Notes under the pieces: generated by a model | Seen by the model: the letters and a program-made list of their open reading frames with translations, nothing else | Database searches by the model: none | Told to the model about the DNA's origin: nothing | Translations under genes and position numbers: made by a program | Assembly: GCA_934130435.1 (NCBI GenBank) | Contig: CAKOYB010000003.1 | Location: 1 to 64,000, forward strand | Direction: 5' to 3' | Length of the DNA: 64,000 bases | DNA from: an uncultured Clostridia bacterium | Lineage (GTDB): Bacteria; Bacillota; Clostridia; TANB77; CAG-508 | Shown here: positions 9,332-18,199 of the stretch, one piece after another | How the letters are laid out: each line of letters opens with the position of its first letter | Numbering within the stretch: the first letter of the stretch is position 1

Positions 9332-10201
9332 TTAGAAATCTATTATATATCGCGGGTTTATATACCTATCTGATAATCTAATTTCAAAATGGAGATGTGG
9401 TCCTGTAGAGTTCCCTGTTGAACCTACGGTTGCTATCACATCTCCCTTTTGAACATTATCACCTTTTTTTGTCTTTAGTTTTTTGCAATGTGCATATACT
9501 GTCATTACATCTTCATGTAGTATTTTTACAAATTTTCCGTATTCACTATTTTGTGAAGCTTCTATTACCTCTCCAGATATTGACGCTTTAATTTCTGTTC
9601 CTTGCCTAGTTGCTATATCTATTCCTTTATGATCTGTACTTACTATTTTAGATGTGCTTTCTCTCTCTCCAAATTCTGATGTTATTTTTCCTTCAATTGG
9701 TTTTATAAACTCACATTTTTTTTTTGCTTCTTCTGCATCTTTTTCCATTTGTGTTCTTTCTTTTATTTTAGGCTTTGTATCACTTATTATTCTATTTGAT
9801 ATTTTCTGTGTATTTGCATTCGTACTTTCCTTCATTGACTCCAATGTACTTTGTGTTATCTCGCTATTATTTTGAAAATATTTTTGGATAATCTGCTCTA
9901 TTGTTTCTTTTGAATAATTATATACTTGGTTTATATTAATATCGTAGTTTAAGATAGTTTGTGTTTTGTTTAAAAAATCTTCTGAAAATATGTAATTAGT
10001 TGTGCTTATCAAATAGAAAATTATATATATTAATGCACAAATTGTTGCTTGAATTATCATTCTTTTAAATATGTTTATTTCAACTTTATTTTTTTCTCTT
10101 CCAACCGAAATTCTTTGTGCATTTATATTGTTATTCCTTCTTTGAGATATTTCTATTGCTCTTTTAATCTTATCCTCTTCAGACAATATTGTTCTTTCCA
10201 A
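9332..10201 (-). CDS. spoIVFA: SpoIVFA-like membrane protein with M23 peptidase domain
   Basis: The 289-residue protein has a cytoplasmic N-terminus (1-46), one membrane helix (about 48-68), a linker and a C-terminal LytM/M23 domain (about 170-289). The metal ligands appear intact: HKGID and the HLHFE pair. In Bacillus SpoIVFA inhibits SpoIVFB until a forespore signal arrives. The gene order here (A then B, 15-base gap) matches. The start is TTG at 10201; no ATG occurs in frame before the membrane helix. The ribosome-binding site is buried in a long hairpin. An active murein endopeptidase is an alternative, because the zinc residues are kept. Confidence 0.8.
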   Translation of the reverse strand: MERTILSEEDKIKRAIEISQRRNNNINAQRISVGREKNKVEINIFKRMIIQATICALIYIIFYLISTTNYIFSEDFLNKTQTILNYDININQVYNYSKETIEQIIQKYFQNNSEITQSTLESMKESTNANTQKISNRIISDTKPKIKERTQMEKDAEEAKKKCEFIKPIEGKITSEFGERESTSKIVSTDHKGIDIATRQGTEIKASISGEVIEASQNSEYGKFVKILHEDVMTVYAHCKKLKTKKGDNVQKGDVIATVGSTGNSTGPHLHFEIRLSDRYINPRYIIDF

Positions 10202-10264
10202 AATAAAACATCTCCTCCTAAGTTATAGTTTATAAAACTATATGCTTGGACGAGATGTTTTATT
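10202..10264 (-). promoter_or_regulatory. Hairpin sequestering the spoIVFA ribosome-binding site
   Basis: The two arms (10202-10218 and 10248-10264) pair at 16 of 17 positions. The GGAGG ribosome-binding site of spoIVFA (10214-10218) is inside one arm and the TTG start follows directly. The hairpin begins one base after the stop of the upstream small gene, so it may also act as an intergenic attenuator. Confidence 0.6.
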
Positions 10265-10265
10265 C

Positions 10266-10463
10266 TTATTTTAATATTATATTAACTAATATCATTATAC
10301 TCTGTGCTATGGCTATTCCGATTGTTAAAACTTTTAATCTTTCATATTTTTCTTTCCAAATTTCGTTTTCGCCGTCATTCTCTTCTTTTCTTTTTACATA
10401 ATCCTCTATTACATTTTGAGCTTCTTTAATTATATAGCTTTCAGACTTAGGGCTCTTTTCCAT
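10266..10463 (-). CDS. Small membrane protein, sporulation-cluster neighbour
   Basis: This 65-residue protein has a charged helical N-terminal part (residues 1-40, many Glu/Lys) and one C-terminal membrane helix (about 44-64). The start at 10463 is chosen because GGAGGG precedes it. An upstream ATG at 10502 has no ribosome-binding site. It lies between yyaC and spoIVFA on the same strand. I recognise no family. A role in sporulation is only a guess from position. Confidence 0.55.
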   Translation of the reverse strand: MEKSPKSESYIIKEAQNVIEDYVKRKEENDGENEIWKEKYERLKVLTIGIAIAQSIMILVNIILK

Positions 10464-10527
10464 CGTTTCCCTCCAAATTGGATTTATATAAATTTTTTCC
10501 ATATTATTTTAAAATATACTTATTTAT

Positions 10528-11031
10528 TTAAAATGCTTTTAAAATCTGATAAGCTAATTTCGTTACTATCTTATTTATAAAATCTTCTGGAACTTTTGTT
10601 AATATTTCATTATTCTTTATTGTATTATTGAAATCTTCTCCAATTATAGCTTTTATGTTTATATCTCCTAAAATATATTTTTCTTTTTTTAATGCTTTTC
10701 CTAAATGTAAATGTTCTTTATTAACAATAATTCTTCCTATAAATTCTGAGTTTGCTAGTGCTGAATCAATTGTTATTACAAATGGATTCTCAAACTTTCT
10801 TATTATATTTTCTAAAGACTTATTAATTGTAATATAGTTTATTTCATTACTTGTAGTACCTAGTACAATAGTCTTGTTGTTCTTTAATTTTTCTTTAAGA
10901 ATACTTCCTATTTTAGGTCCAACTGAATCTCCTATTATACTATTAGTTCCAATACACAAGAATATAATTTTGTTATGACTTTCTTTTTTTAATTCTTTTT
11001 TTATTACTGTTGTTACTAAATCCATTGACAT
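10528..11031 (-). CDS. yyaC: YyaC family sporulation protein (DUF1256)
   Basis: The 167-residue protein has the YyaC/DUF1256 pattern: CIGTNSIIGDSVGPKIG near residue 27 and ITIDSALANSEFIGRI near residue 88. The family is related in fold to the spore protease GPR and is found in endospore formers, where it is made in sporulating cells. Its substrate is not established. The start has GGAG seven bases upstream. It heads the cluster yyaC - small membrane protein - spoIVFA - spoIVFB. Confidence 0.88.
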   Translation of the reverse strand: MSMDLVTTVIKKELKKESHNKIIFLCIGTNSIIGDSVGPKIGSILKEKLKNNKTIVLGTTSNEINYITINKSLENIIRKFENPFVITIDSALANSEFIGRIIVNKEHLHLGKALKKEKYILGDINIKAIIGEDFNNTIKNNEILTKVPEDFINKIVTKLAYQILKAF

Positions 11032-11161
11032 ATATTTCTCCTTTTTAAGCTATACTACTATATTTTATTCTATAGTTTAAAGTTATAATTATTCGTCAAG
11101 GTTGCTATTTTTTTTAAAATGTTATAAAATATTAATACTTTTATTTTAAAAGGAGGTTATT

Positions 11162-12883
11162 ATGGGCAAAAATAAGGAAATATTATATAAATCAGAAAGA
11201 TTATATAACTTTAAAGAGTTAATTAATTATTCAGCAAAACTTTATTCAAGTAAAACTGCTTTTAAATATAAAGATGCTAATAAAGAAAATATAATAGAAA
11301 AATCATACAGTCAATTTAAAAACGATATTGACTGCCTTGGAACTTCGCTAATAAATTTAGGATTACAAGATAAAAAAATAATATTAATTTCTCCAAACAG
11401 ATATGAGTGGTGTGTAAGTTATTTAGCAATTACTACTGGAAATATGGTTGTAATTCCTTTGGATAGATCTCTTCCTCAAAAAGAACTAATAGATAGCGTT
11501 ATCAGAAGTGAAGCAGAAGTTGTAATTTTTGATTCTAAATATCTTGAAACTTTTATAGATATAAAAAATAATAATATCAGTTCTTTAAAAACATACATAT
11601 GTATGGACGAAATTAATATTAATGATTTTTATACCATTCCCAAACTTTTAGAAACAGGAAAAAAATTATTAGATAATGGAAATACAGATTTTACAGAAAT
11701 CCTTGTTGATGGATATAAGACTTCAGTTCTTCTTTTTACATCTGGCACGACTTCTCTTTCTAAAATTGTAATGTTATCTCAGTTTAATATTTGTTCAAAT
11801 ATATATGCATTGAGTTGTATGGCAAAAGTTACAAGTGATGATACTTTTTTATCATTTTTACCGTTGCATCATACATATGAATCTACAACAACATTTCTTT
11901 ATGGAATTTATTGTGGTATTACTATTGCTTTTTGCGATGGTTTAAGGCATATTTCTAAAAACTTAAAAGAATACAAAGTTACTGGATTTGTTTGTGTTCC
12001 AGCTGTCTTAGAAGCCATTTATAAAAAAATAATTAAACAAGCTGAGAAACAAGGTAAATTAGGTGTTTTAAAAGCTTTAATGACTTTTTCTAATTTTTTA
12101 TACTCAATAGGAATAGATGTTAGAAGAAAGTTATTTAAATCCGTACTTGCACAAATAGATGAACATTTACGTGTTGTTGTCTATGGTGCTGCAAGTATGG
12201 ATAAAAACGCAATAAAATTTTTATCTGGTTTAGGTATTAATATGCTTAATGGATATGGCTTGACAGAAACTTCTCCAGTTCTTTCTGCAGAAAATGATAA
12301 ATATAAGAAGCCAGGTTCTGTTGCATTTCCAATGGCAAATATGCAAATTAAAATTGATAATCCAGATGAAAATGGAATTGGTGAGATTTGTGCTAAAGGT
12401 CCATGCTTAATGCTAGGATACTATAATGATATAGAAGCAACAAAAGAAGTTATAAAAGATGGATGGTTTCATACTGGCGATCTAGGATATTATGATAAAC
12501 AAGGATATCTTTTTATTACTGGTAGAAAGAAAAATGTTATAGTATTAAAAAACGGAAAAAATGTATTTCCAGAAGAATTGGAATTATTAATTTCAAAACT
12601 GCCATTTGTTCTTGAAAATATGGTATATGCTAGGCCTTCTAATGACAATGACATATTATTAGCTGTTAAAATTGTTTATAATGAAGAAATTTTAAAGTCT
12701 ATGTTTCCAAGTGTAAAAAAAGAAGATTATCACGATATTATTTGGAAGGAAATAAAAGAAATTAATAAGCAATTACCTAAGTATAAATATATAAAACATT
12801 TAATAGTAACAGATGAACCTATGATAAAAACTACAACACAAAAAATAAAAAGATTTGAAGAAATAAAAAGAATTCTAAACTAA
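11162..12883 (+). CDS. AMP-forming acyl-CoA synthetase/ligase
   Basis: The 573-residue ANL-superfamily enzyme activates a carboxylic acid with ATP and transfers it to CoA or a carrier. Visible signatures are the P-loop FTSGTTSLSKIVMLS (about 190-204), GYGLTETSPVL (about 365), GWFHTGDLGYYD (about 440) and the hinge ITGRKKNVIVLKNGKN (about 456-471). A late lysine in KTTTQKIKR fits the catalytic Lys. The P-loop lacks the usual PKG, a variant I associate with clostridial FadD-like ligases. AAGGAGG precedes the start. It is monocistronic, and the substrate (probably long-chain fatty acid) is inferred. Confidence 0.88.
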   Translation: MGKNKEILYKSERLYNFKELINYSAKLYSSKTAFKYKDANKENIIEKSYSQFKNDIDCLGTSLINLGLQDKKIILISPNRYEWCVSYLAITTGNMVVIPLDRSLPQKELIDSVIRSEAEVVIFDSKYLETFIDIKNNNISSLKTYICMDEININDFYTIPKLLETGKKLLDNGNTDFTEILVDGYKTSVLLFTSGTTSLSKIVMLSQFNICSNIYALSCMAKVTSDDTFLSFLPLHHTYESTTTFLYGIYCGITIAFCDGLRHISKNLKEYKVTGFVCVPAVLEAIYKKIIKQAEKQGKLGVLKALMTFSNFLYSIGIDVRRKLFKSVLAQIDEHLRVVVYGAASMDKNAIKFLSGLGINMLNGYGLTETSPVLSAENDKYKKPGSVAFPMANMQIKIDNPDENGIGEICAKGPCLMLGYYNDIEATKEVIKDGWFHTGDLGYYDKQGYLFITGRKKNVIVLKNGKNVFPEELELLISKLPFVLENMVYARPSNDNDILLAVKIVYNEEILKSMFPSVKKEDYHDIIWKEIKEINKQLPKYKYIKHLIVTDEPMIKTTTQKIKRFEEIKRILN

Positions 12884-12925
12884 ATTTTTTAATTTCAAAG
12901 TTATATACAACAAAACAATAAAAAT

Positions 12926-12950
12926 GCTAGGAATTTGCAATGTTCCTAGC
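12926..12950. terminator. Bidirectional terminator
   Basis: GCTAGGAA (12926-12933) and TTCCTAGC (12943-12950) form a stem with A-rich and T-rich flanks between the convergent acyl-CoA ligase and def genes. Confidence 0.8.
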
Positions 12951-12951
12951 T

Positions 12952-13440
12952 TTATTCTTTTTCGCTATTATTTGTAACAACTTGTAGACTTCCTTTTTCC
13001 ATTATTTCAACAAATGTAATTCCGTTTAGATGATCTATTTCATGGCATAATGCCTGTGCAAGTAATTCTGTAGCTTTTATTTTTATTTTTTCACCTTTTT
13101 CATTTAAAGCTTCTACTTCTACTGATACTGGTCTTTTTACTTTTGCAAATTTGTTTGGAAAACTTAGGCATCCTTCTTCTACTAGTCTTTCGCCTTTTTG
13201 TTTTATTATTTTAGGATTAACTAGTTTTAATATTGGTGTTTTTTCATCATATATGTCTATAACTATAATTCTTTTTAAAATTCCAACTTGAACTGCTGCC
13301 AAACCGACACCATCAAATTTATGCATAGTTTCTACCATATCGTCCATTAGCTCAATTATTTTTTCGTCAATTTTTTCAACTTCTTTTGATTTTTTATTTA
13401 AAATTTCGTCTCCTTCTTGTCTTATATTTCTTATTGCCAT
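12952..13440 (-). CDS. def: Peptide deformylase
   Basis: The 162-residue metalloenzyme removes the formyl group from nascent proteins. All three motifs are present: GVGLAAVQVG (motif 1, Gln kept), EEGCLSFP (motif 2, metal Cys) and CHEIDHLNG (motif 3, HExxH). It starts 14 bases after priA ends, in a priA-def operon order common in Firmicutes. Confidence 0.96.
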   Translation of the reverse strand: MAIRNIRQEGDEILNKKSKEVEKIDEKIIELMDDMVETMHKFDGVGLAAVQVGILKRIIVIDIYDEKTPILKLVNPKIIKQKGERLVEEGCLSFPNKFAKVKRPVSVEVEALNEKGEKIKIKATELLAQALCHEIDHLNGITFVEIMEKGSLQVVTNNSEKE

Positions 13441-13454
13441 ATTTATCCCCCTTT

Positions 13455-15689
13455 TTATGATAAATTTGTTGGATTTGTATCTACATTAATTCTAACTTTA
13501 CTATTTTTTGTTTCTATAGAATTGTTTATTATGTTTATTAACTTATTATTAATTTTTCCTTTTAATATTATTCTCCATCTATATTTGTTTTTTATTTTAT
13601 CTATTGGTGATGGTAAAGGTTTGTATATTTGCAATTGTATATTTTCTTCTTTTGCTAATTTACATATATTTCTATATACTTTAGTAGCAGACTTAGTAAC
13701 ATCTTCCTCTATTTCACTTGTAAAACCTATTATTATTATATCGCAAAATGGTGGATAGTTCAATTGTTCTCTTAAATATATCTCTTTTTCATAGAAAATG
13801 TCATAATTTTGTTTTTGTGCACATTCGATTGCAAAGTTTTCTGGATTATATGTCTGAATAACCACTCTGCCTGGATATTTATCTCTTCCTGCTCTTCCTG
13901 CAACTTGTGTTAAAATTTGAAAAGTTCTTTCGTTTGCTCTATAGTCTTCTATATATAAGCTGCTATCTGCTGCTATTACTCCAACTAGTGTAACATTTGG
14001 AAAATGATGACCTTTTACAACCATTTGAGTTCCTATCAAAATATCTACATTTTCATTTTTAAACTGTTCTAATATTTTTTCATGAGAATTCTTTTTACTT
14101 ACAGTATCAATGTCCATTCTTAAAGTTGTCGCTTTGGGAAATATTTTTTGAATCTCTTGTTCTAGTTTTTGTGTTCCTGTTCCAAAATATTTTATATTAT
14201 GACTTTTACATTCTGGACATACGCTTATATTATTTTGCTCATATCCACAATAGTGACATTTTAACTTATTTGTTTTTAGATGATATGTCATTGTAATATT
14301 GCAGTTTTTACATTTTAAAGTATAACCGCAATCTCTGCACATAACAAACGTAGAGTATCCTCTTCTGTTTAAGAACAAAATGGTCTGTTTCTTATTTTTT
14401 AAGTTTTCTTCTATTTCATCATATAGCTTTCTGCTTAGTATACTTCTGTTTCCATTTGCTAATTCTTGTCTTAAATCAATTATATTAACTCTTGGAAGAG
14501 ATGAATTATTGGCTCTGTGAGTTAGTTTTAATAGTTTTATTTCTCCTTCATTAGCTTTATAAAAGGAATTTATATCTGGAGTTGCACTTCCTAATACAAT
14601 TGGTATATTTTCTTTTTGTGCTATGTATTTTCCTATCTCTTTAGCATTGAATCTAGGGTTTGTTTCTGATTTGTAAGAACTATCATGTTCTTCATCTATT
14701 ATTATTATTCCTATATTATTTAGTGGAGCCAAAATTGCAGAACGTGCTCCTATAACTATTTTGCTTTCTCCGTTTTTTATTTTAACCCATTGATCAAATC
14801 TTTCTCCAATAGATAACTTACTATGCAAAACTGCTATATCATCTTGTCCAAATCGAGATATAAATCTATTAACCATTTGCGGTGTTAACGATATTTCTGG
14901 TACTAACAAAATTGCTGTCTTATTTTTTGCTAGTACCTTTTCAATTAACTGTAAATATATTTCAGTTTTTCCTGATCCAGTCACACCATAAAGAAGAAAT
15001 TCTTTAAAAGTATTTTTTTCTATTTCTTTGTTAATTTCATTAAAGGCCTTTTCTTGTTCTTCTGTTAATTTTAACTTAGTACTTCTATCTATGTTTTTAT
15101 TTATAAATGGATTTCTCTCTACTTGTTTTTCTATTATATCAATATATCCGTTTTTTTGTAATGTTTTTAATATGTTGCTAGATACATCTGTATATAATAT
15201 TAAATCATTTATTTGAATTTCATCATTTGACATTAAAAAATTAAGTACTCGAATTTGCTTTTCAGATTTTATAATTCTATTTTCTATATCGCTATTAATT
15301 TCATCTTCATCTTTTTGTAGAAAAACAAACTTTGTAGTTTTTTCCTTTATTCTTTTTTCTATTTTTTTTGTTAATGTTCCAGGAGGTAACATTAATTTTA
15401 TGCAATCTGAAATATTACAAAAATATCTTCTGGCCATTAATTTTGCAAGTTTAATGTTCTCTTCCGTCAGTCCAATTCCTTCTTCTATTTTTATAATATC
15501 CTTCACCTTGTATTCGGATTTTTCTTTTATAGAAATAACAAAAGCTTCTTCTAAATCTTTCTTATTTCCGAATTGAACAAGAACCCTACTGCCAACACTA
15601 ACACTATTTTCTAAATTGCTTGGTATATTATAGTCAAATACTTTATTTAAATTTTTAACATTGCTATTAATTATAACTTCTGCTATCAT
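13455..15689 (-). CDS. priA: Primosomal protein N' (replication restart helicase)
   Basis: The 744-residue SF2 helicase reloads the replisome at stalled forks. It shows an N-terminal DNA-binding domain, Walker A GVTGSGKTE (about 235-243), the DEEH box (IIDEEHDSSYK), the zinc region with four Cys pairs (CRDCGYTLKCKNC, CHYCG, CPECK) inserted in the helicase core, and GRAGRDKYPGRV of motif VI. Length is normal for Firmicutes. Confidence 0.96.
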   Translation of the reverse strand: MIAEVIINSNVKNLNKVFDYNIPSNLENSVSVGSRVLVQFGNKKDLEEAFVISIKEKSEYKVKDIIKIEEGIGLTEENIKLAKLMARRYFCNISDCIKLMLPPGTLTKKIEKRIKEKTTKFVFLQKDEDEINSDIENRIIKSEKQIRVLNFLMSNDEIQINDLILYTDVSSNILKTLQKNGYIDIIEKQVERNPFINKNIDRSTKLKLTEEQEKAFNEINKEIEKNTFKEFLLYGVTGSGKTEIYLQLIEKVLAKNKTAILLVPEISLTPQMVNRFISRFGQDDIAVLHSKLSIGERFDQWVKIKNGESKIVIGARSAILAPLNNIGIIIIDEEHDSSYKSETNPRFNAKEIGKYIAQKENIPIVLGSATPDINSFYKANEGEIKLLKLTHRANNSSLPRVNIIDLRQELANGNRSILSRKLYDEIEENLKNKKQTILFLNRRGYSTFVMCRDCGYTLKCKNCNITMTYHLKTNKLKCHYCGYEQNNISVCPECKSHNIKYFGTGTQKLEQEIQKIFPKATTLRMDIDTVSKKNSHEKILEQFKNENVDILIGTQMVVKGHHFPNVTLVGVIAADSSLYIEDYRANERTFQILTQVAGRAGRDKYPGRVVIQTYNPENFAIECAQKQNYDIFYEKEIYLREQLNYPPFCDIIIIGFTSEIEEDVTKSATKVYRNICKLAKEENIQLQIYKPLPSPIDKIKNKYRWRIILKGKINNKLINIINNSIETKNSKVRINVDTNPTNLS

Positions 15690-15758
15690 TTTTTCTCCAA
15701 AATACTCATTGTTTTCTTAACTAGTATAACAAATTTTATTAAAATAAACAATACTAAA

Positions 15759-15785
15759 AAAACCATTCTGAAAACGAATGGTTTT
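15759..15785 (-). terminator. Terminator of the tRNA operon
   Basis: AAAACCATTC and its complement pair around a short loop, followed on the minus strand by a T-run, directly after the CCA end of tRNA-Met. Confidence 0.8.
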
Positions 15786-15861
15786 GGTAGCGAGAAGTGG
15801 ATTCGAACCACCGACCTGTCGGGTATGAACCGAATGCTCTAGCCAACTGAGCTATCTCGCC
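15785..15861 (-). tRNA. tRNA-Met (CAT)
   Basis: A 77-base cloverleaf with acceptor GGCGAGA, D-arm AGCTCAGTTGG, anticodon loop TTCATAC, T-arm GGTTCGAATCC and encoded CCA. It resembles clostridial elongator tRNA-Met. Confidence 0.93.
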
Positions 15862-15870
15862 ATAAAATAG

Positions 15871-15946
15871 TGGTGCCTTGAAGTGGAATCGAACCACTGA
15901 CACAAGGATTTTCAGTCCTTTGCTCTACCGACTGAGCTATCAAGGC
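15871..15946 (-). tRNA. tRNA-Phe (GAA)
   Basis: A 76-base cloverleaf with acceptor GCCTTGA paired to TCAAGGC, anticodon loop CTGAAAA, T-arm GGTTCGATTCC and encoded CCA. Confidence 0.95.
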
Positions 15947-15967
15947 ATTTTTTATTATATAAAAAAA

Positions 15968-16044
15968 TGGCGACCTGGAACGGGCTCGAACCGTCGACCT
16001 CTAGCGTGACAGGCTAGCGTTCTAACCAACTGAACTACCAGGCC
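15968..16044 (-). tRNA. tRNA-Asp (GTC)
   Basis: A 77-base cloverleaf with acceptor GGCCTGG, anticodon loop CTGTCAC, T-arm GGTTCGAGCCC, G discriminator (normal for Asp) and encoded CCA. Confidence 0.95.
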
Positions 16045-16053
16045 GTAAAAAAA

Positions 16054-16129
16054 TGGTGGGCACAACAGGGCTCGAACCTGTGACCCCCTGCTTGTAAGGC
16101 AGATGCTCTTCCAGCTGAGCTATGCGCCC
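16054..16129 (-). tRNA. tRNA-Val (TAC)
   Basis: A 76-base cloverleaf with acceptor GGGCGCA, anticodon loop CTTACAA, T-arm GGTTCGAGCCC and encoded CCA. It is first in the four-tRNA transcript. Its anticodon matches the GTA specifier of the valS T-box. Confidence 0.95.
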
Positions 16130-16135
16130 ATTTCT

Positions 16136-16555
16136 TTCCGACGAAATCTAGTATACTAAAATTATAATAATATGTCAATAGATTTTTTATTTTTTTTTTA
16201 TTTTTAGAGTATTTTTTATCAAATAGAACAAAGCGACTTTAGTCGCCCTTTGGACTCGCCGCTTTGAGTTTCCGAATGTAATGAAGAAATCTCAAAGGCA
16301 ATAGCGATGCAACGCAAAAAGAAATGAATTTTTATCCATCTCTTTTAGTATAACCAAAACAAAGCAGTTTTATTTTCTGCTTTATTGTTATTCTTTAAAT
16401 TACCGTGTGTGCGTATATATTACAGTTCCATTTTTATACAAATTCATATTTTTTTCTTCTAACATGTGTTGTATTTCTTTTAATATATAATTTACCTAAC
16501 AGCAATTTTTTATATTTTTATCATTTATAAAAAAGTTTCGTTTAGTGATCTAATT
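16136..16555. other. Long intergenic region with repeat element and hairpin
   Basis: No convincing gene is present. It holds one copy of the dispersed element described separately (about 16232-16350) and a terminator-like hairpin (AAAGCAG at 16361-16367, CTGCTTT at 16377-16383). On the minus strand a very short open frame starts at 16465 with the codons CGG TAA at 16400-16405. The rest is AT-rich sequence without visible signals. Confidence 0.5.
16232..16350. repeat. Dispersed intergenic element, copy 1
   Basis: The core GAGTTTCCGAATGTAATGAA (16267-16286) sits in a hairpin closed by TTTGAG and CTCAAA. It is followed by AAAAAG and a CATCTCTTTTAGTATA-like tail. The same core and tail recur near 57112 and 63223. 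Left of the core, GCGACTTTAGTCGC forms a second small palindrome. The orientation of any transcript is unknown. Confidence 0.5.
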
Positions 16556-16945
16556 TTAAAATATACTTTGAACTGAAAATTTTTCTTTGTCTGCTATATG
16601 TTGTAAAATAAATGATGTCTCTTCCAGCTCTACATATGTGTCTTTATATTCTTCTTGTTCTATATATCCATTAATTCTAGTTATTTTTGTTTTTACTTTT
16701 TCCAATTCATCATGTTCTAAATAATAAGCTAATTTTTTGTAGTGGTTTGTCCATTCTTCTTGTAATTGGTTTACTTGCTTTTTTAAATTATTTTTTTCAG
16801 TTCTTTCATTTAATATATCTTCCTTTATTGCTTCTATTTTTTGAGAAAGTATATATATTGCATGTTCAGTATAATTGGTAGTTATAATATCTAATATTAT
16901 TATTGCAACTATTACAGCTATACTAATTAATAATTCTTTATTCAT
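16556..16945 (-). CDS. DUF4363 family protein
   Basis: The 129-residue protein has one N-terminal membrane helix (about 4-21) and an alpha-helical coiled region with many Lys/Glu, as in DUF4363. The start at 16945 has GGAG upstream and overlaps the end of the DUF421 gene by eight bases, so the two are translationally coupled. This pairing is common in Clostridia. The function is unknown; it probably acts at the membrane with its partner. Confidence 0.75.
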   Translation of the reverse strand: MNKELLISIAVIVAIIILDIITTNYTEHAIYILSQKIEAIKEDILNERTEKNNLKKQVNQLQEEWTNHYKKLAYYLEHDELEKVKTKITRINGYIEQEEYKDTYVELEETSFILQHIADKEKFSVQSIF

Positions 16946-17618
16946 TTTTATCTCCTTTTTTCTGACAAAAAATTTGCCCTTTGCCATCTAATGTTGCAAT
17001 TAAAACATCTCTTACATTTGTTTTAAATCCTTTTAATTGTCTTTGCAACCATATTTCATCTTTTCCTAATGTCTTCAAATTATCATACATAATTTTTCCA
17101 TCTATTACTAAATCATATGGTATTCCCTCATATTCTGCATTGATATTCAAATCTTCTGTTACAACATTTCGCTTGTTTGGTTTTGGTATTACTGTAACTT
17201 GGCCATTTGTTTCTAATATTGCATATTCTACATCACTTATATTAAATATATTATCTCCTCTTAATCTTTCTTGAAGTTCATTTATTGTAAATCTTTCTTT
17301 TTGTAATACTTTTTCATCTATTCTGCCTCTATATATTAGTATTGCCGGTCTGCCGCATATTATCTCTCTTGCTTTTATGCTTTTTATATTTAAAACAGAA
17401 ATAATTAAATGCATTACAAGTAATCCTAAAATTGGAATTATCCCATTAGATATTGGTATTCCTAACTCTGTCATTGGAATTGAAGCCAAATCTGCAATCA
17501 TTATTGATATTGCAAGTTCAAAAGGTTGTAACTGTCCAATTTCTCTCTTTCCCATTAATCTCATTACTACAAGTACAATTATGTATAATATAATTGCTCT
17601 TACAAATGTAATTAGCAT
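16938..17618 (-). CDS. DUF421 (YetF-type) membrane protein
   Basis: Three N-terminal membrane helices (about residues 1-80) precede a soluble domain with the YetF pattern: MRLMGKREIGQLQPFELAI, ICGRPAILIYRG and ERLRGDNIFNISDVEYAI. YetF-family proteins are found in spore formers, and some relatives occur in spore-germination loci. No biochemical activity is assured. The start at 17618 is preferred because AGGGTG lies six bases upstream, but starts at 17624 or 17627 are possible. It is followed by, and overlaps, the DUF4363 gene. Confidence 0.88.
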   Translation of the reverse strand: MLITFVRAIILYIIVLVVMRLMGKREIGQLQPFELAISIMIADLASIPMTELGIPISNGIIPILGLLVMHLIISVLNIKSIKAREIICGRPAILIYRGRIDEKVLQKERFTINELQERLRGDNIFNISDVEYAILETNGQVTVIPKPNKRNVVTEDLNINAEYEGIPYDLVIDGKIMYDNLKTLGKDEIWLQRQLKGFKTNVRDVLIATLDGKGQIFCQKKGDKNE

Positions 17619-17783
17619 TAGCATCACCCTAAAATTTTATTTTTGTTATTTTTATCTTTTTTTAATTTTATTATTCAAAAATTTGAATATTTATTATTTT
17701 TTAGTGCAAAATATATATTGACTAAATGTTACAAATAATTTTAGCATAATTATTTTGTCTTAAATTATGGAATGGAGGTTATT

Positions 17784-18161
17784 ATGTCTAACAATCAAGA
17801 TAACATTAGTTCACAAAACCACACTTCAACATTTGGACAAATTGTTGGAAGATTAGTGGCTGCTGCAATTGTGTTAGCTATAACTGCATTTTTTACTCCT
17901 GGATTTACAATAAATAATATATGGTCTTTAGCTTTGGCTGCCATAGTTTTAACTGTAATTGATTATTTGATAGTAAAATTCACAGGATTACAAGCAAGTC
18001 CTTTTGGTAAAGGATTCGTAGGATTTGTTTTAGCTGCAGTAACTTTATATATAACACAATTCTTTGTAGCTGGTTATACAATTTCTTGGATGGCAGCAAT
18101 AATTGGAGCTGTTATTTATGGTGTAGTTGATTATATAATTCCTGGTGAACAAGAAATGTAA
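17784..18161 (+). CDS. Four-helix membrane protein (holin-4/DUF2512-like)
   Basis: This 125-residue protein has four membrane helices with Gly/Ala-rich turns. Paired segments such as FFTPGFTINNIWSLALAA and FFVAGYTISWMAAIIGAV suggest an internal duplication. The pattern resembles the YvlD/phage-holin-4 and YndM/DUF2512 families. These are chromosomal proteins of unknown function, and there is no phage context here. The start at 17784 follows GGAGG; the ATG 12 bases earlier overlaps that site and is unlikely. Confidence 0.7.
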   Translation: MSNNQDNISSQNHTSTFGQIVGRLVAAAIVLAITAFFTPGFTINNIWSLALAAIVLTVIDYLIVKFTGLQASPFGKGFVGFVLAAVTLYITQFFVAGYTISWMAAIIGAVIYGVVDYIIPGEQEM

Positions 18162-18163
18162 CT

Positions 18164-18199
18164 AAAAAAACTCATTAGTTAAAACTAATGAGTTTTTTT
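18164..18199. terminator. Bidirectional terminator overlapping the uvrB end
   Basis: AAAAAAACTCATTAG pairs with CTAATGAGTTTTTTT. The hairpin ends the plus-strand membrane-protein gene and contains the last codons of uvrB on the minus strand. Confidence 0.88.

Noticed and set aside
11162..12883. Broken ATP-binding loop in the acyl-CoA ligase
   Set aside because: SGTTSLSK differs from the textbook motif but is a variant I associate with clostridial FadD-like ligases, and all other motifs are intact.
17784..18161. Phage holin and prophage remnant
   Set aside because: The family includes many chromosomal membrane proteins and no phage genes lie nearby.
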